Position numbers and translations under genes: made by a program
Assembly (NCBI RefSeq): GCF_002101815.1
Contig: NZ_LQPM01000013.1
Coordinates: 186,001 to 250,000, forward strand
Direction: 5' to 3'
Origin: Mycobacterium paraense
Lineage (GTDB): Bacteria > Actinomycetota > Actinomycetes > Mycobacteriales > Mycobacteriaceae
Length of the DNA stretch: 64,000 nt
Notes under the pieces: model-generated
Seen by the model: only the letters and a program-made list of their open reading frames with translations
Told to the model about the DNA's origin: nothing
Databases searched by the model: none
Shown: positions 34,684-43,274 of the stretch, in pieces
Numbering within the stretch: the stretch's first letter is position 1
How the letters are laid out: each line of letters begins with the position of its first letter

Positions 34684-35379
34684 GTGACAGCACAATCGCT
34701 CGAAGGCGTCCTGATCACCGGCGGCTCCTCCGGACTGGGCGCGGCCACCGTCGCGGCCGTGGCCCGGCGCGGCGGCGTGCCGCTGGTCATCGACAAGAAC
34801 CCGCCGGCGGCGGACATCCCGTACGCGGCCGCCGACCTCGCCGACACCGGCGCGGTGGCCAGCGCCGTCGACTCGTTGGCCGAGCGGGTCGGCGGCCGGA
34901 TCACCGGCGTGTTCACCGCGGCGGGCATCGACTCCTGCGGCGCGCTCGATCAGGTGCCGGCCAAGGAATGGGAACAGGTCATCGCCGTCAACCTGATCGG
35001 CACCGCCTCGGTCGTTCGTGCCGCCCTGCCGTATCTGAGGGCCAGCGGTGGGCGGATCGTCACCTGCGCCTCGACGCTGGGCATCAAGGCGGTCGGGGAC
35101 GCCACCGCGTACTGCGCCTCCAAATTCGGGGTCGTCGGCTTCACCCGCGCGCTGGCGGCAGAACTCGCCGGGGAGGTCGGCGTGACGCTGCTGATTCCCG
35201 GCGGCATGCACACCCCGTTCTTCGACGGGCGGCCCGACCAGTACAAGCCGCCGCCGGACGCCAAGCTCAACGCGCCGGGCGACGTCGCCGAGACCGTGCT
35301 GTTCGCCCTCTGTCAGCCCGCCGGCTGCGAGCTGCGCGAAATGGTCGTCTGCGCCTCGACGGAGTCGTCGTGGCCATAG
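34684..35379 (+). CDS. Short-chain dehydrogenase/reductase
   Basis: 231 residues, a classical SDR: LITGGSSGLGAATVAAVARR (cofactor site), VFTAAGIDS, IVTCASTLGIK with the catalytic Ser, and AYCASKFGVVGFTRAL with Tyr-x-x-x-Lys, then LLIPGGMHTPFF. It is not of the extended HldD type, so I do not assign ADP-heptose 6-epimerase activity. It may oxidise or reduce a sugar in the cluster product. GTG start one base after the hldE stop; the last ten bases overlap the next gene. Confidence 0.86.
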   Translation: MTAQSLEGVLITGGSSGLGAATVAAVARRGGVPLVIDKNPPAADIPYAAADLADTGAVASAVDSLAERVGGRITGVFTAAGIDSCGALDQVPAKEWEQVIAVNLIGTASVVRAALPYLRASGGRIVTCASTLGIKAVGDATAYCASKFGVVGFTRALAAELAGEVGVTLLIPGGMHTPFFDGRPDQYKPPPDAKLNAPGDVAETVLFALCQPAGCELREMVVCASTESSWP

Positions 35380-36329
35380 GCCTGAAGGCCGATCCCCACG
35401 CCGACACCATCGTCGTGCTGCGCGCGTTGGGGCTCGGCGACCTGCTGACGGCCGTGCCCGCCCTGCGTGGGCTGCGCCGCCACTACCCCGCGGCCCGGGT
35501 GACGCTGGCCGCCCCCTCCCGGTATCGCGAGCTCGCCCTGCTGACCGGGGCGATCGACGACGTGCTGCCCACCGCGTGCCTGGGCGATTTGCACGAGCTG
35601 CCGCAGCCGCCGGGCCTGGCGATCAACCTGCACGGGTGCGGGCCGCAAAGCATCGACCACCTGCTCACCTGGCGGCCGCAGGCCGTGCTCACCCATTGCC
35701 ATCACCGCCATCCGGCCCTGGCGGGGCCGCCATGGCGCACCGACGTGCACGAGGTGCAGCGCTGGTGCGCCCTGCTGGAGTGGGCCGGAATCCCTTGCGA
35801 GGCAGACGATGTGCGGCTGCCGCGACCGTCGGTGCACCCCGACCGCATCGGCGCGGTGGTGATCCATCCCGGGGCCTCGGCGCCGGCGCGGCAATGGCCG
35901 CCGGACCGGTTCGCGGCGGTGGCCGCGGCGCTGCGCGACGAGGGACACGAGATCGTGATCACGGGATCGGCCGCCGAATTCGGCCTCGCCCACGAGGTCG
36001 CCCGCGCCGCCCGGTTGCCGCGGACGGCGGTGGTGGCCGGCCTGCTGGACGTGACTGCGATGGCCGCCCTGATCAGCGACAGCCGCCTGGTCATCTGCGG
36101 GGACACCGGGGTGGCGCACCTGGCCGCCTCGACCGGCACCGCGTCGGTGGTGCTGTTCGGCCCCACCGCCCCGGCCCGCTGGGGGCCGCGCGGGCCGGCC
36201 CCGCACGCCGCGCTGTGGGCCGGCGGCGTCGGCGACCCGCACGCCGACACACCGCACGAGGGGCTGCTGTTGATCACGGTGGGCCGGGTGCTGGCGGCCA
36301 GCCGCCAAATCCTCGAGGAGACGGCATGA
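35370..36329 (+). CDS. Glycosyltransferase family 9 (heptosyltransferase-like), second copy
   Basis: 319 residues. TIVVLRALGLGDLLTAVPALRGL at the N-terminus is the classic ADP-heptosyltransferase start; AVVIHPGASAPARQWPPDRF, IVITGSAAEF and LVICGDTGVAHLAASTGTASVV, then LFGPTAPARWGP, complete the family 9 pattern. Two GT9 enzymes in one cluster suggest two heptose transfers or two heptose positions. The start at GTG 35370 lies inside the end of the SDR gene; the stop overlaps the next ATG (ATGA), so translation is coupled along the whole run. Confidence 0.89.
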   Translation: MAIGLKADPHADTIVVLRALGLGDLLTAVPALRGLRRHYPAARVTLAAPSRYRELALLTGAIDDVLPTACLGDLHELPQPPGLAINLHGCGPQSIDHLLTWRPQAVLTHCHHRHPALAGPPWRTDVHEVQRWCALLEWAGIPCEADDVRLPRPSVHPDRIGAVVIHPGASAPARQWPPDRFAAVAAALRDEGHEIVITGSAAEFGLAHEVARAARLPRTAVVAGLLDVTAMAALISDSRLVICGDTGVAHLAASTGTASVVLFGPTAPARWGPRGPAPHAALWAGGVGDPHADTPHEGLLLITVGRVLAASRQILEETA

Positions 36330-37630
36330 TTGACGGGCCGCGCGTCGGTGTGGTGGGCGCCGGCTACGTCGGATTGACCACCGCGGTCTGCGTGGCCGCG
36401 GCGGGCCTGGACACGGTGGCCGTGGACATCGACCCCGAACGGGTGCGCAGCCTGGCCGCCGGCATCCCGGTCATCGACGAACCGGAACTGCCAAAGCTGC
36501 TGCGCGACGGGCTCGCCCGCGGCACGCTGCGCTTCACCGCCGACTTCGGCGAACTCGCCGGCCGCGACGTCGTGTTCGTCTGCGTTCCCACGCCCAGCGC
36601 CGACGACGGGCGCGCGGATCTCGGCGCCGTGCGCTCGGTGGTCGACCGGCTCGGGGAGGTCCTGGCGCCCGGCGCCATCGTGGCGCTGAAGTCCACCGTG
36701 CCCGTCGGCACCACGTCGGCCATGGCGGAGCGCCTGAGCGACAAGGGCATTCGCGTCGTCTCCACCCCCGAGTTCCTGCGTGAGGGCCGGGCCGTGCACG
36801 ACTTCCGGCACCCCGACCGGCTTGTCATCGGCACCCACGACGAGGCGGCGGCGCGGGCGGTGCGACGCTCCTACGGCCTGGGCGCCGAGCCCGTGCTGCG
36901 GATGAGCCCGGAGAGCGCCGAGCTGGCCAAGTACGCCTGCAACGCCTTCCTCGCCGTCAAGCTCTCCTATGCGAACTCGCTGGCCGCGCTGTGCGCCCGG
37001 GTGGGCGCCGACATCGACGACGTCACCGGGTGCATGGGCGCAGACCGGCGGATCGGTCCGGATTTCCTGCGCCCCGGGCCCGGCTGGGGCGGCTCCTGCC
37101 TGCCGAAGGACACCGCCGCGCTGCTGCACACGGCGCGCCGGCACGGGATCGCGTTCGTCGAGGTGGACGCGGCGCGGCGCACCAACACCGCGCAGGCGGG
37201 GCGGATCGCCGCGGCGCTGCGGCAGCGGCTGGGCCGGCCGTTGGCCGGCTGCCGGATCACCGCGCTGGGGTTGACGTTCAAGGCGGCCACCAGCGACACC
37301 CGCGACTCCCCCGCGCTGGCCGCCTGCCGGCAACTCGCCGAGGACGGCGCCCAGGTGATGGGATACGACCCGCAACTGCCCCACCTCGATCCCACCGCGC
37401 TGCACCACTCCCGGGTGACCGCCGTCGACGACCCGTATCGCGCCGCCAAGGCCGCCGAGGCGATCGTGGTGCTGACCGAGTGGCCGCAGTTTCGCGGCCT
37501 CGATTGGCACGCCATCGCGCGGGACGCGCCGTCGGCGCTCGTCCTGGACACCCGCAACACGCTCGACCCGGCCACCGTGCGGGCCGCGGGGCTGGGGTAC
37601 CTGGGAAACGGCGCGCCCCGCGGGTTCTGA
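36326..37630 (+). CDS. ugd: UDP-glucose 6-dehydrogenase family protein
   Basis: 434 residues. The NAD domain starts VGVVGAGYVGLTTAVCVAAAG; STPEFLREGRAVHDFRHPDR and LVIG follow the UDP-glucose rather than the GDP-mannose subfamily; the catalytic Cys258 lies in GWGGSCLPKDTAAL; the C-terminal domain has LGLTFKAATSDTRDSPAL. It oxidises UDP-glucose to UDP-glucuronate, the substrate for the UXS-like enzyme at 27522. Last gene of the cluster; 204 bases follow before the TPP enzyme gene. Confidence 0.9.
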   Translation: MIDGPRVGVVGAGYVGLTTAVCVAAAGLDTVAVDIDPERVRSLAAGIPVIDEPELPKLLRDGLARGTLRFTADFGELAGRDVVFVCVPTPSADDGRADLGAVRSVVDRLGEVLAPGAIVALKSTVPVGTTSAMAERLSDKGIRVVSTPEFLREGRAVHDFRHPDRLVIGTHDEAAARAVRRSYGLGAEPVLRMSPESAELAKYACNAFLAVKLSYANSLAALCARVGADIDDVTGCMGADRRIGPDFLRPGPGWGGSCLPKDTAALLHTARRHGIAFVEVDAARRTNTAQAGRIAAALRQRLGRPLAGCRITALGLTFKAATSDTRDSPALAACRQLAEDGAQVMGYDPQLPHLDPTALHHSRVTAVDDPYRAAKAAEAIVVLTEWPQFRGLDWHAIARDAPSALVLDTRNTLDPATVRAAGLGYLGNGAPRGF

Positions 37631-37668
37631 TGCCGGCCGACGGAGGCAGGAATAACGATCCCGAATTC

Positions 37669-37674
37669 GGGTAT
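37669..37674 (+). promoter_or_regulatory. GGGTAT element upstream of the TPP enzyme gene
   Basis: A perfect SigF-type -10 box lies in the 204-base gap after ugd, but the sequence 15 nt upstream is GAAT, not GTTT, so the promoter is only suggestive. It would give a leader of about 150 nt ending in AGGAGGG before ATG 37835. Confidence 0.28.
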
Positions 37675-37834
37675 GCGGGAATTTGTGCGCCGACGCACGC
37701 GCGACAGCGCTGCTCGGAAAGCTGCCCGGAAAGTCGAACCCATGGCGATCCGGGGTCTGGTTCGGTTCGGCGCGGCGAACACGCCGATGCGCGGCCAAAC
37801 GACACCCCATCTTTTCTGACTAGGAGGGCAATCA

Positions 37835-39628
37835 ATGTCTAAGCAAGAGGTCTCGGACTACCTGCTGGAGCGGCTGAGGACTTGGGGCGTCGAGCACGTA
37901 TTCGGGTATCCCGGCGACGGCATCAACGGCATCCTCGCCGCGTTCGGGCGCGCCGAGAACAAGCCCATGTTCATCCAGTCGCGGCACGAGGAGATGAGCG
38001 CGTTCGAGGCGGTGGGCTACGCCAAGTTCACCGATCGGGTCGGGATCTGCATGGCCACGTCGGGCCCCGGCGCGATCCACCTGCTCAACGGTCTTTATGA
38101 CGCCAAGCTCGACCACGTCCCGGTGGTGGCGATCGTCGGGCAAACCAACCGCAGCGCGATGGGCGGGTCGTATCAGCAGGAAGTCGACCTGATGAGCCTG
38201 TATAAGGACGTTGCCAGCGACTACGTCCAAATGGTCACTGTCCCAGAGCAATTGCCCAACGTGCTGGACCGGGCCATCCGCGTGGCTCTGGCCCAGCGCG
38301 CACCGACGGCGCTAATCATCCCGTCCGACGTGCAGGAGCTGCCGTACTCGCCACCCACCCACGCGTTCAAGATGGTGCCCTCCAGCCTGGGCATCGAGTG
38401 GCCGGCGGTTTCCCCCGACGACGCGGCGATCCAGCGCGCGGCCGAGGTGCTCAACGCCGGGAAGAAGGTCGCGATGCTCGTCGGCAACGGCGCCGCCGGG
38501 GCCCGCGACGAACTGATCGAGGTCGCCGACCTGCTCGGCGCCGGGGCCGCCAAGGCGCTGTTGGGCAAGGACGTGTTGAGCGACGAATTGCCCTGGGTCA
38601 CCGGCTCGATCGGGTTGCTGGGCACCCGGCCCAGCTACGAGCTGATGCGCGACTGCGACACTCTGCTCACGGTGGGGTCGAGCTTCCCCTACACGCAGTT
38701 CCTGCCGGAGTTCGGGCAGTGCCGCGCCGTGCAGATCGACGTCGACGGCCGGTTCATCGGGATGCGCTACCCCTATGAGGTCAACCTGGTTTCCGACGCG
38801 AAGGCCGCGCTGCGGGCCCTCATTCCGCACCTGCGGCGCAAGGACGACCGGAGCTGGCGCGACACCATCGAGTCCAACGTGTCGCGCTGGTGGGAAACCA
38901 TGGAGATGGAGGCGAAGGTCAGCGCCGACCCGATCAACCCCATGCGGTTGTTCTCCGAGCTGTCCCCCCTGCTGCCCGAAAACGCGATCGTCACGGCGGA
39001 TTCCGGTTCGGCGGCCAACTGGTATGCGCGAAACCTGCGGTTCCGCGGCAACATTCGCGGGTCGCTGTCGGGCACCCTGGCGACGATGGGCCCCGGCGTC
39101 CCGTACGGCATCGGCGCGAAGTTCGGCCACCCGGAGCGCCCCGTCATCGTGTTCGCCGGTGACGGCGCCATGCAGATGAACGGCATGGCCGAGCTCATCA
39201 CGATCAAGCGGTACTGGCAGGAGTGGGCCGACCCCAGGCTGATCGTGGCGATCCTGCACAACAACGACCTCAACCAGGTCACCTGGGAGATGCGCGCGAT
39301 GGCGGGCTCCCCGAAATTCGCGGAGTCCCAGAACCTTCCGGACATCGACTTCGCCGGATTCGCGGCCAGCCTGGGCCTGAACGCGATGGCCATCAAGGAC
39401 GGCGACGAACTCGCGGACGCCTGGCGCAGCGCGCTGGCCGCGGACCGTCCCACGGTGCTGGACGTCTACACCGACCCGGACATGCCACCGATTCCGCCGC
39501 ACGCCACCTGGGATCAGTTCAAGGCGGCCACCGCGGCGGTGCTGTCCGGCGACGAGGACCGGGTCGGCTTCGTCAAGGTGGGTCTGAAAACCAAGGCGCA
39601 GGAGTTCTTGCCGCACAAGAAGAGCTGA
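37835..39628 (+). CDS. Thiamine pyrophosphate-dependent enzyme, pyruvate oxidase/acetolactate synthase-like
   Basis: 597 residues with the three-domain TPP fold. The Pyr domain has VFGYPGDGINGI and the activating Glu52 (SRHEEMSAF); the central domain has AMLVGNGAAGARDEL; the PP domain has FAGDGAMQMNGMAEL (GDG at 442-444) ending at the NN of AILHNNDLNQVTW. It resembles PoxB-type pyruvate oxidases, which decarboxylate pyruvate and bind FAD and TPP. Substrate and electron acceptor are unconfirmed. An FAD/Fe-S dehydrogenase gene follows after 17 bases and may be a partner. Strong AGGAGGG ribosome site. Confidence 0.87.
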   Translation: MSKQEVSDYLLERLRTWGVEHVFGYPGDGINGILAAFGRAENKPMFIQSRHEEMSAFEAVGYAKFTDRVGICMATSGPGAIHLLNGLYDAKLDHVPVVAIVGQTNRSAMGGSYQQEVDLMSLYKDVASDYVQMVTVPEQLPNVLDRAIRVALAQRAPTALIIPSDVQELPYSPPTHAFKMVPSSLGIEWPAVSPDDAAIQRAAEVLNAGKKVAMLVGNGAAGARDELIEVADLLGAGAAKALLGKDVLSDELPWVTGSIGLLGTRPSYELMRDCDTLLTVGSSFPYTQFLPEFGQCRAVQIDVDGRFIGMRYPYEVNLVSDAKAALRALIPHLRRKDDRSWRDTIESNVSRWWETMEMEAKVSADPINPMRLFSELSPLLPENAIVTADSGSAANWYARNLRFRGNIRGSLSGTLATMGPGVPYGIGAKFGHPERPVIVFAGDGAMQMNGMAELITIKRYWQEWADPRLIVAILHNNDLNQVTWEMRAMAGSPKFAESQNLPDIDFAGFAASLGLNAMAIKDGDELADAWRSALAADRPTVLDVYTDPDMPPIPPHATWDQFKAATAAVLSGDEDRVGFVKVGLKTKAQEFLPHKKS

Positions 39629-39645
39629 CGGGGTGACCCGGGGAA

Positions 39646-42585
39646 ATGACGGGAAATCACACACCTACGTTGTTCGAGGCGCTGGCCGCCGATCTGCGTG
39701 CCGGCGTCGACGGTGAGGTTCGGTTCGATCCGGGCTCGCGCGCGACCTACTCCACCGACGCCTCGAACTATCGGCAGGTGCCCATCGGGGTCGTCGTGCC
39801 GCGCACGCCGGAAGCCGCGGTCGACGCGGTCGCCGCGTGTCGCCGGCACGACGTCCCGGTCCTGTCCCGCGGCGGGGGCACCAGCCTGGCGGGGCAGTCC
39901 TGCAACGCGGCGGTGGTCATCGACTGGACCAAGTACTGCACCCGGATTCAGTCCGTCGACACCGAAGCCGGTGTCGCCGTGGTGGAGCCGGGCATCAAGC
40001 TCGACGTGCTCAACGACCACCTGCAGTCGTCGGGCTGGATGGTCGGACCCAAGCCGTCCACCCACGTCAGTTGCGCGATCGGCGGGATGATCGGCAACAA
40101 TTCCTGCGGCTCGAGCGCCCAGGCATACGGCAAGATGGTCGATTCGGTGCGCCGGATGGAGGTGCTGACCTACGACGGGCTGCGGATGTGGGTGGGCCCG
40201 ACCGACGACGACGAGTACGCGCGAATCATGGGCCAGGGCGGCCGGCGGGCCGAGATCTATCGCGGCCTGAAGGACATCGCCGACGAATATGCCGACGACA
40301 TCCGGCGGAAGTACCCCCGGATTCCCAGACGGGTGTCGGGCTACAACCTCGATTCGCTGTTGGGAGAGAACGGCTTTGACGTCGGCAAGGCGCTGGTCGG
40401 TTCGGAGAGCACGCTTGTCACGGTGCTGCGCGCGGAGCTGTCGCTGGTGCGGATCCCCGGGGCCACCGCGCTGGCGGTCCTGGGCTTCGGCGACGTCTTC
40501 TGCGCCGCCGACGCGGTTCCGGCGGTGCTCGAGCACAACCCCTCGGCCCTGGAGGGCCTCGACCACCGCCTGGTGGAGCTGGAGCACTCGCGGCGGCTGG
40601 CCGAGAAGGCGTTGCGCCAGCTGCCGGACGGCAAGGCCTGGCTGATGGTTCAGTTCGACGGCGACGACCAGGACGAGGCCGATCGCAAGGCCAAGTCGAT
40701 GATCGACGCTCTGCAAGGGGAATATACGGACGCCACGGTGATCGATGACCCCAAACGCAAGAAGGAGGTCTGGGCCGCCCGCGAAGCCGGGCTGGGCGCG
40801 ACCGCGTATCCGCCCAACGAGCCCGAGACCCATGAGGGCTGGGAGGACGCCGCGGTGCCGCCGGATCGGCTGGGCGATTACCTGCGTGACTTCCGCCGGC
40901 TGCTCGACCGCTACGACTACGGAAGTGCCTCGCTCTACGGGCATTTCGGCCAGGCCTGCGTGCACACCCGGATCCCGTTCGTCTTGCGAACCGCCGAAGG
41001 CATCGCCAAATACCGTTCGTTCGCCGAAGAATCGGCCCGGTTGGTTGTGTCCTACGGCGGCTCGCTGTCCGGCGAGCACGGCGACGGCCAGTCCCGCGGT
41101 GAGTTGCTTTCCATCATGTTCGGCGAGCGCATCGTGGGCGCCTTCGAGCGGACCAAGGCGCTGTTCGATCCCGACAACCGGATGAACCCCGGCAAGGTCG
41201 TCCACCCGTACAAGCTCGACGAGAACCTGCGCTACGGCGCGGGTTATCGGCCGGCCGAGCCGAAGGTCCTGTTCGCCTACCCCGACGACGACCACCGTTT
41301 CTCGCGCGCCGCGGCGCGCTGCGTGGGCGTCGGCAAGTGCCGCGGGCACGAGTCGGGCGTGATGTGCCCCAGCTACCGCGCCACCGGCGAGGAGGAACAC
41401 TCCACCCGGGGCCGGGCGCGGCTGCTGTTCGAGATGGTGCAGGGTGACGTCATCACCGACGGCTGGCGTTCGACCGAGGTGCACGACGCGCTGGATCTGT
41501 GCCTGGCCTGCAAGGGTTGTCGCAGCGACTGCCCGGTGAACGTCGACATGGCGACCTACAAGGCCGAGTTCCTGTTCCACCACTATCGGGGCCGCTTCCG
41601 GCCGATGGCGCACTACTCGATGGGCTGGATCCCGTTGTGGGCCCGCCTGGCCGCGGTGGCGCCGCGCACGCTCAACGCCGTCGCGCACGCGCCCGCGTTG
41701 TCGACGCTGCTCAAGAAGGCCGGCGGCATCGACACCCAACGCGAGCTGCCGCGCTTCGCCGACGAACGGTTCACCGCGTGGTTTCGGCAGCGGCCCGCGG
41801 CCGCCGCGGCGGCACCGCGGGGGCGGGTGGTGCTGTGGCCGGACACCTTCGTCAACAACTTCGAACCCGACGTCGGCAAGGCCGCCGTCGCCGTGCTGGA
41901 GGCGGCCGGCTTCGAGGTCGAGGTGCCGAACCGGACCGTGTGCTGCGGGCTGACGTGGATCTCCACCGGCCAACTCCCCACCGCCAAACGCGTTCTGCGG
42001 CGCACCCTTGCGACGCTGAAACCGGCGCTGCGGACCAGCACCCCGGTGGTGGTGCTGGAACCCAGCTGCGCCGCGGTGTTCCGCTCGGACCTGCCCGAAC
42101 TGCTGTACGGCGACGAGGACGCGCACCGACTGGCCGACCAGACCTACACCCTCGGCGACCTGCTGGCGGCCAAGGCGCCGGACTGGAAGCCGGCCGCGCT
42201 GCGGGGCAGCGCCGTCGTCCAGCAACACTGCCATCAACACGCGGTGCTGGGCTACACCCACGAGCGCGAACTGCTCGGCGATGCGGGGCTGGACGTCGAC
42301 GTCCTCGACGCCGGATGTTGCGGCCTGGCGGGCAATTTCGGCTTCGAGAAGGGGCACTACGACATCTCGGTGGCGTGCGCGCAGGACAAGCTGATCCCGG
42401 CGTTGAGCGGCGCCGACGACGACGCGTTGGTGCTGGCCGACGGGTTCAGCTGCCGCACCCAGATCCGCGGCCTCGCCCCCGACCGCCGCCCGATGCACGT
42501 CGCGCAGGTCCTGGCCCAAACGGTCCGGGCGCCCGGCTCACTGCGCGGAGGCGGTCCGGGCGCTGCGCAGATCGTCGACGAATGA
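39646..42585 (+). CDS. FAD-binding and (Fe-S)-binding dehydrogenase, D-lactate dehydrogenase/GlpC-like fusion
   Basis: 979 residues, a fusion of three parts. About 1-540 is a PCMH-type FAD oxidase (GVVVPRTPEAAVDAV, LSRGGGTSLAGQSC, SCAIGGMIGNNSCGSSA and, later, SLSGEHGDGQSRGELL). About 560-640 holds two cysteine sets for 4Fe-4S clusters, including CLACKGCRSDCPVNVDM. The C-terminal CCG domains have RTVCCGLTW and AGCCGLAGNFGFEKGHY. Such proteins oxidise 2-hydroxyacids (D-lactate, 2-hydroxyglutarate) and pass electrons to the membrane chain. No signal peptide. It is probably co-transcribed with the TPP enzyme, suggesting lactate or pyruvate metabolism. Its last 48 bases overlap the convergent udgX. 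Confidence 0.88.
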   Translation: MTGNHTPTLFEALAADLRAGVDGEVRFDPGSRATYSTDASNYRQVPIGVVVPRTPEAAVDAVAACRRHDVPVLSRGGGTSLAGQSCNAAVVIDWTKYCTRIQSVDTEAGVAVVEPGIKLDVLNDHLQSSGWMVGPKPSTHVSCAIGGMIGNNSCGSSAQAYGKMVDSVRRMEVLTYDGLRMWVGPTDDDEYARIMGQGGRRAEIYRGLKDIADEYADDIRRKYPRIPRRVSGYNLDSLLGENGFDVGKALVGSESTLVTVLRAELSLVRIPGATALAVLGFGDVFCAADAVPAVLEHNPSALEGLDHRLVELEHSRRLAEKALRQLPDGKAWLMVQFDGDDQDEADRKAKSMIDALQGEYTDATVIDDPKRKKEVWAAREAGLGATAYPPNEPETHEGWEDAAVPPDRLGDYLRDFRRLLDRYDYGSASLYGHFGQACVHTRIPFVLRTAEGIAKYRSFAEESARLVVSYGGSLSGEHGDGQSRGELLSIMFGERIVGAFERTKALFDPDNRMNPGKVVHPYKLDENLRYGAGYRPAEPKVLFAYPDDDHRFSRAAARCVGVGKCRGHESGVMCPSYRATGEEEHSTRGRARLLFEMVQGDVITDGWRSTEVHDALDLCLACKGCRSDCPVNVDMATYKAEFLFHHYRGRFRPMAHYSMGWIPLWARLAAVAPRTLNAVAHAPALSTLLKKAGGIDTQRELPRFADERFTAWFRQRPAAAAAAPRGRVVLWPDTFVNNFEPDVGKAAVAVLEAAGFEVEVPNRTVCCGLTWISTGQLPTAKRVLRRTLATLKPALRTSTPVVVLEPSCAAVFRSDLPELLYGDEDAHRLADQTYTLGDLLAAKAPDWKPAALRGSAVVQQHCHQHAVLGYTHERELLGDAGLDVDVLDAGCCGLAGNFGFEKGHYDISVACAQDKLIPALSGADDDALVLADGFSCRTQIRGLAPDRRPMHVAQVLAQTVRAPGSLRGGGPGAAQIVDE

Positions 42586-43194
42586 CTTGTACGCCTCGTC
42601 GTGGGAATCGCTGCGATCGCGCAGCACCGACGACGGGTGCACCGTCGCGACGACGACCGGCTCCGGCTCCAGGTCGACCTCGACCGTGCCGGGCAGTCCG
42701 AGGACCTCGCCGCGCTGGGCGGACACCCGAAACGCCGCTCCCAGAAGCGATTGCGCGGCGGTCGCACCGAGGCACAGGATCACCTGCGGCCGCACCGCCT
42801 CGATCTCGGCGATCAGCCACGGCCGGCACGCGACCACCTCGGTGCGGCTCGGTTTCTGGTGGATCCGCCGTTTGCCGCCCTTGCGGGTGAACTTGAAATG
42901 CTTGACGGCGTTGGTCTGATACGTCAGCGCCGGGTCAATGCCGGCGTCTTCGAGCGCCCGCGCGAGCAAGCGGCCCGCGGGCCCGACGAACGGCAGGCCG
43001 GCACGGTCCTCCTGGTCCCCCGGCTGCTCACCCACCAGCATGAGCGGCGCCCCCGGGTGCCCGTGGCCGAAAACCGTTTGGGTGGCATCGGCGTACAGGG
43101 GGCAGCCGTGGCAACGGTCGGCCGCGGCTTGCAGCGCCTCGAGCCCGCGATCCTCGGGCACATACCGCGCGGCGCTGAGCTTGGTGGTCGCCAT
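42538..43194 (-). CDS. udgX: UdgX-type uracil-DNA glycosylase (forms covalent DNA adducts)
   Basis: 218 residues, UDG superfamily with an Fe-S cluster (CHGCPLY at 28-34 plus later cysteines). Motif A is GEQPGDQED (55-63), and the C-terminal motif is VHPSSVLR. The insertion KGGKRRIHQKPS is the UdgX-specific loop; His112 corresponds to the residue that, in M. smegmatis UdgX, binds covalently to the sugar after uracil excision. It thus should mark or cap uracil-containing DNA rather than simply release uracil. An exact SigF-type promoter lies 51 bases upstream. The gene ends inside the convergent dehydrogenase gene. Confidence 0.92.
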   Translation of the reverse strand: MATTKLSAARYVPEDRGLEALQAAADRCHGCPLYADATQTVFGHGHPGAPLMLVGEQPGDQEDRAGLPFVGPAGRLLARALEDAGIDPALTYQTNAVKHFKFTRKGGKRRIHQKPSRTEVVACRPWLIAEIEAVRPQVILCLGATAAQSLLGAAFRVSAQRGEVLGLPGTVEVDLEPEPVVVATVHPSSVLRDRSDSHDEAYKSFVDDLRSARTASAQ

Positions 43195-43218
43195 GAGTCA
43201 AGCCTTAAGACGGGCGCA

Positions 43219-43243
43219 GCCCGGGGACGTCATGTCCCCGGGC
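43219..43243. terminator. 10-bp GC hairpin between hemerythrin and udgX
   Basis: GCCCGGGGAC (43219-43228), 5-base loop, GTCCCCGGGC (43234-43243). It lies 31 bases beyond the hemerythrin stop on that strand, and coincides with the predicted 5' end of the udgX mRNA. It could end one transcript, protect or fold the leader of the next, or both. No U-run. Confidence 0.5.
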
Positions 43244-43244
43244 A

Positions 43245-43268
43245 TACCCCTGGACCTCGGCGTGAAAC
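43245..43268 (-). promoter_or_regulatory. SigF-type promoter for udgX
   Basis: Minus strand GTTT (43268-43265), 15 nt, GGGTA (43249-43245), continuing T: exact six-base -10. Predicted start near 43238, leader about 44 nt. Confidence 0.72.
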
Positions 43269-43274
43269 GCCGCG

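Noticed and set aside
35702..37810. 702-codon minus-strand frame opposite the second GT9 gene and ugd
   Set aside because: Overlaps two clear genes in antisense and shows no protein features.
39514..42519. 1001-codon open frame on the minus strand opposite the FAD/Fe-S dehydrogenase
   Set aside because: It mirrors the codon positions of a well-conserved gene, its product is low in complexity with no family features, and long antisense frames are usual at this G+C content.
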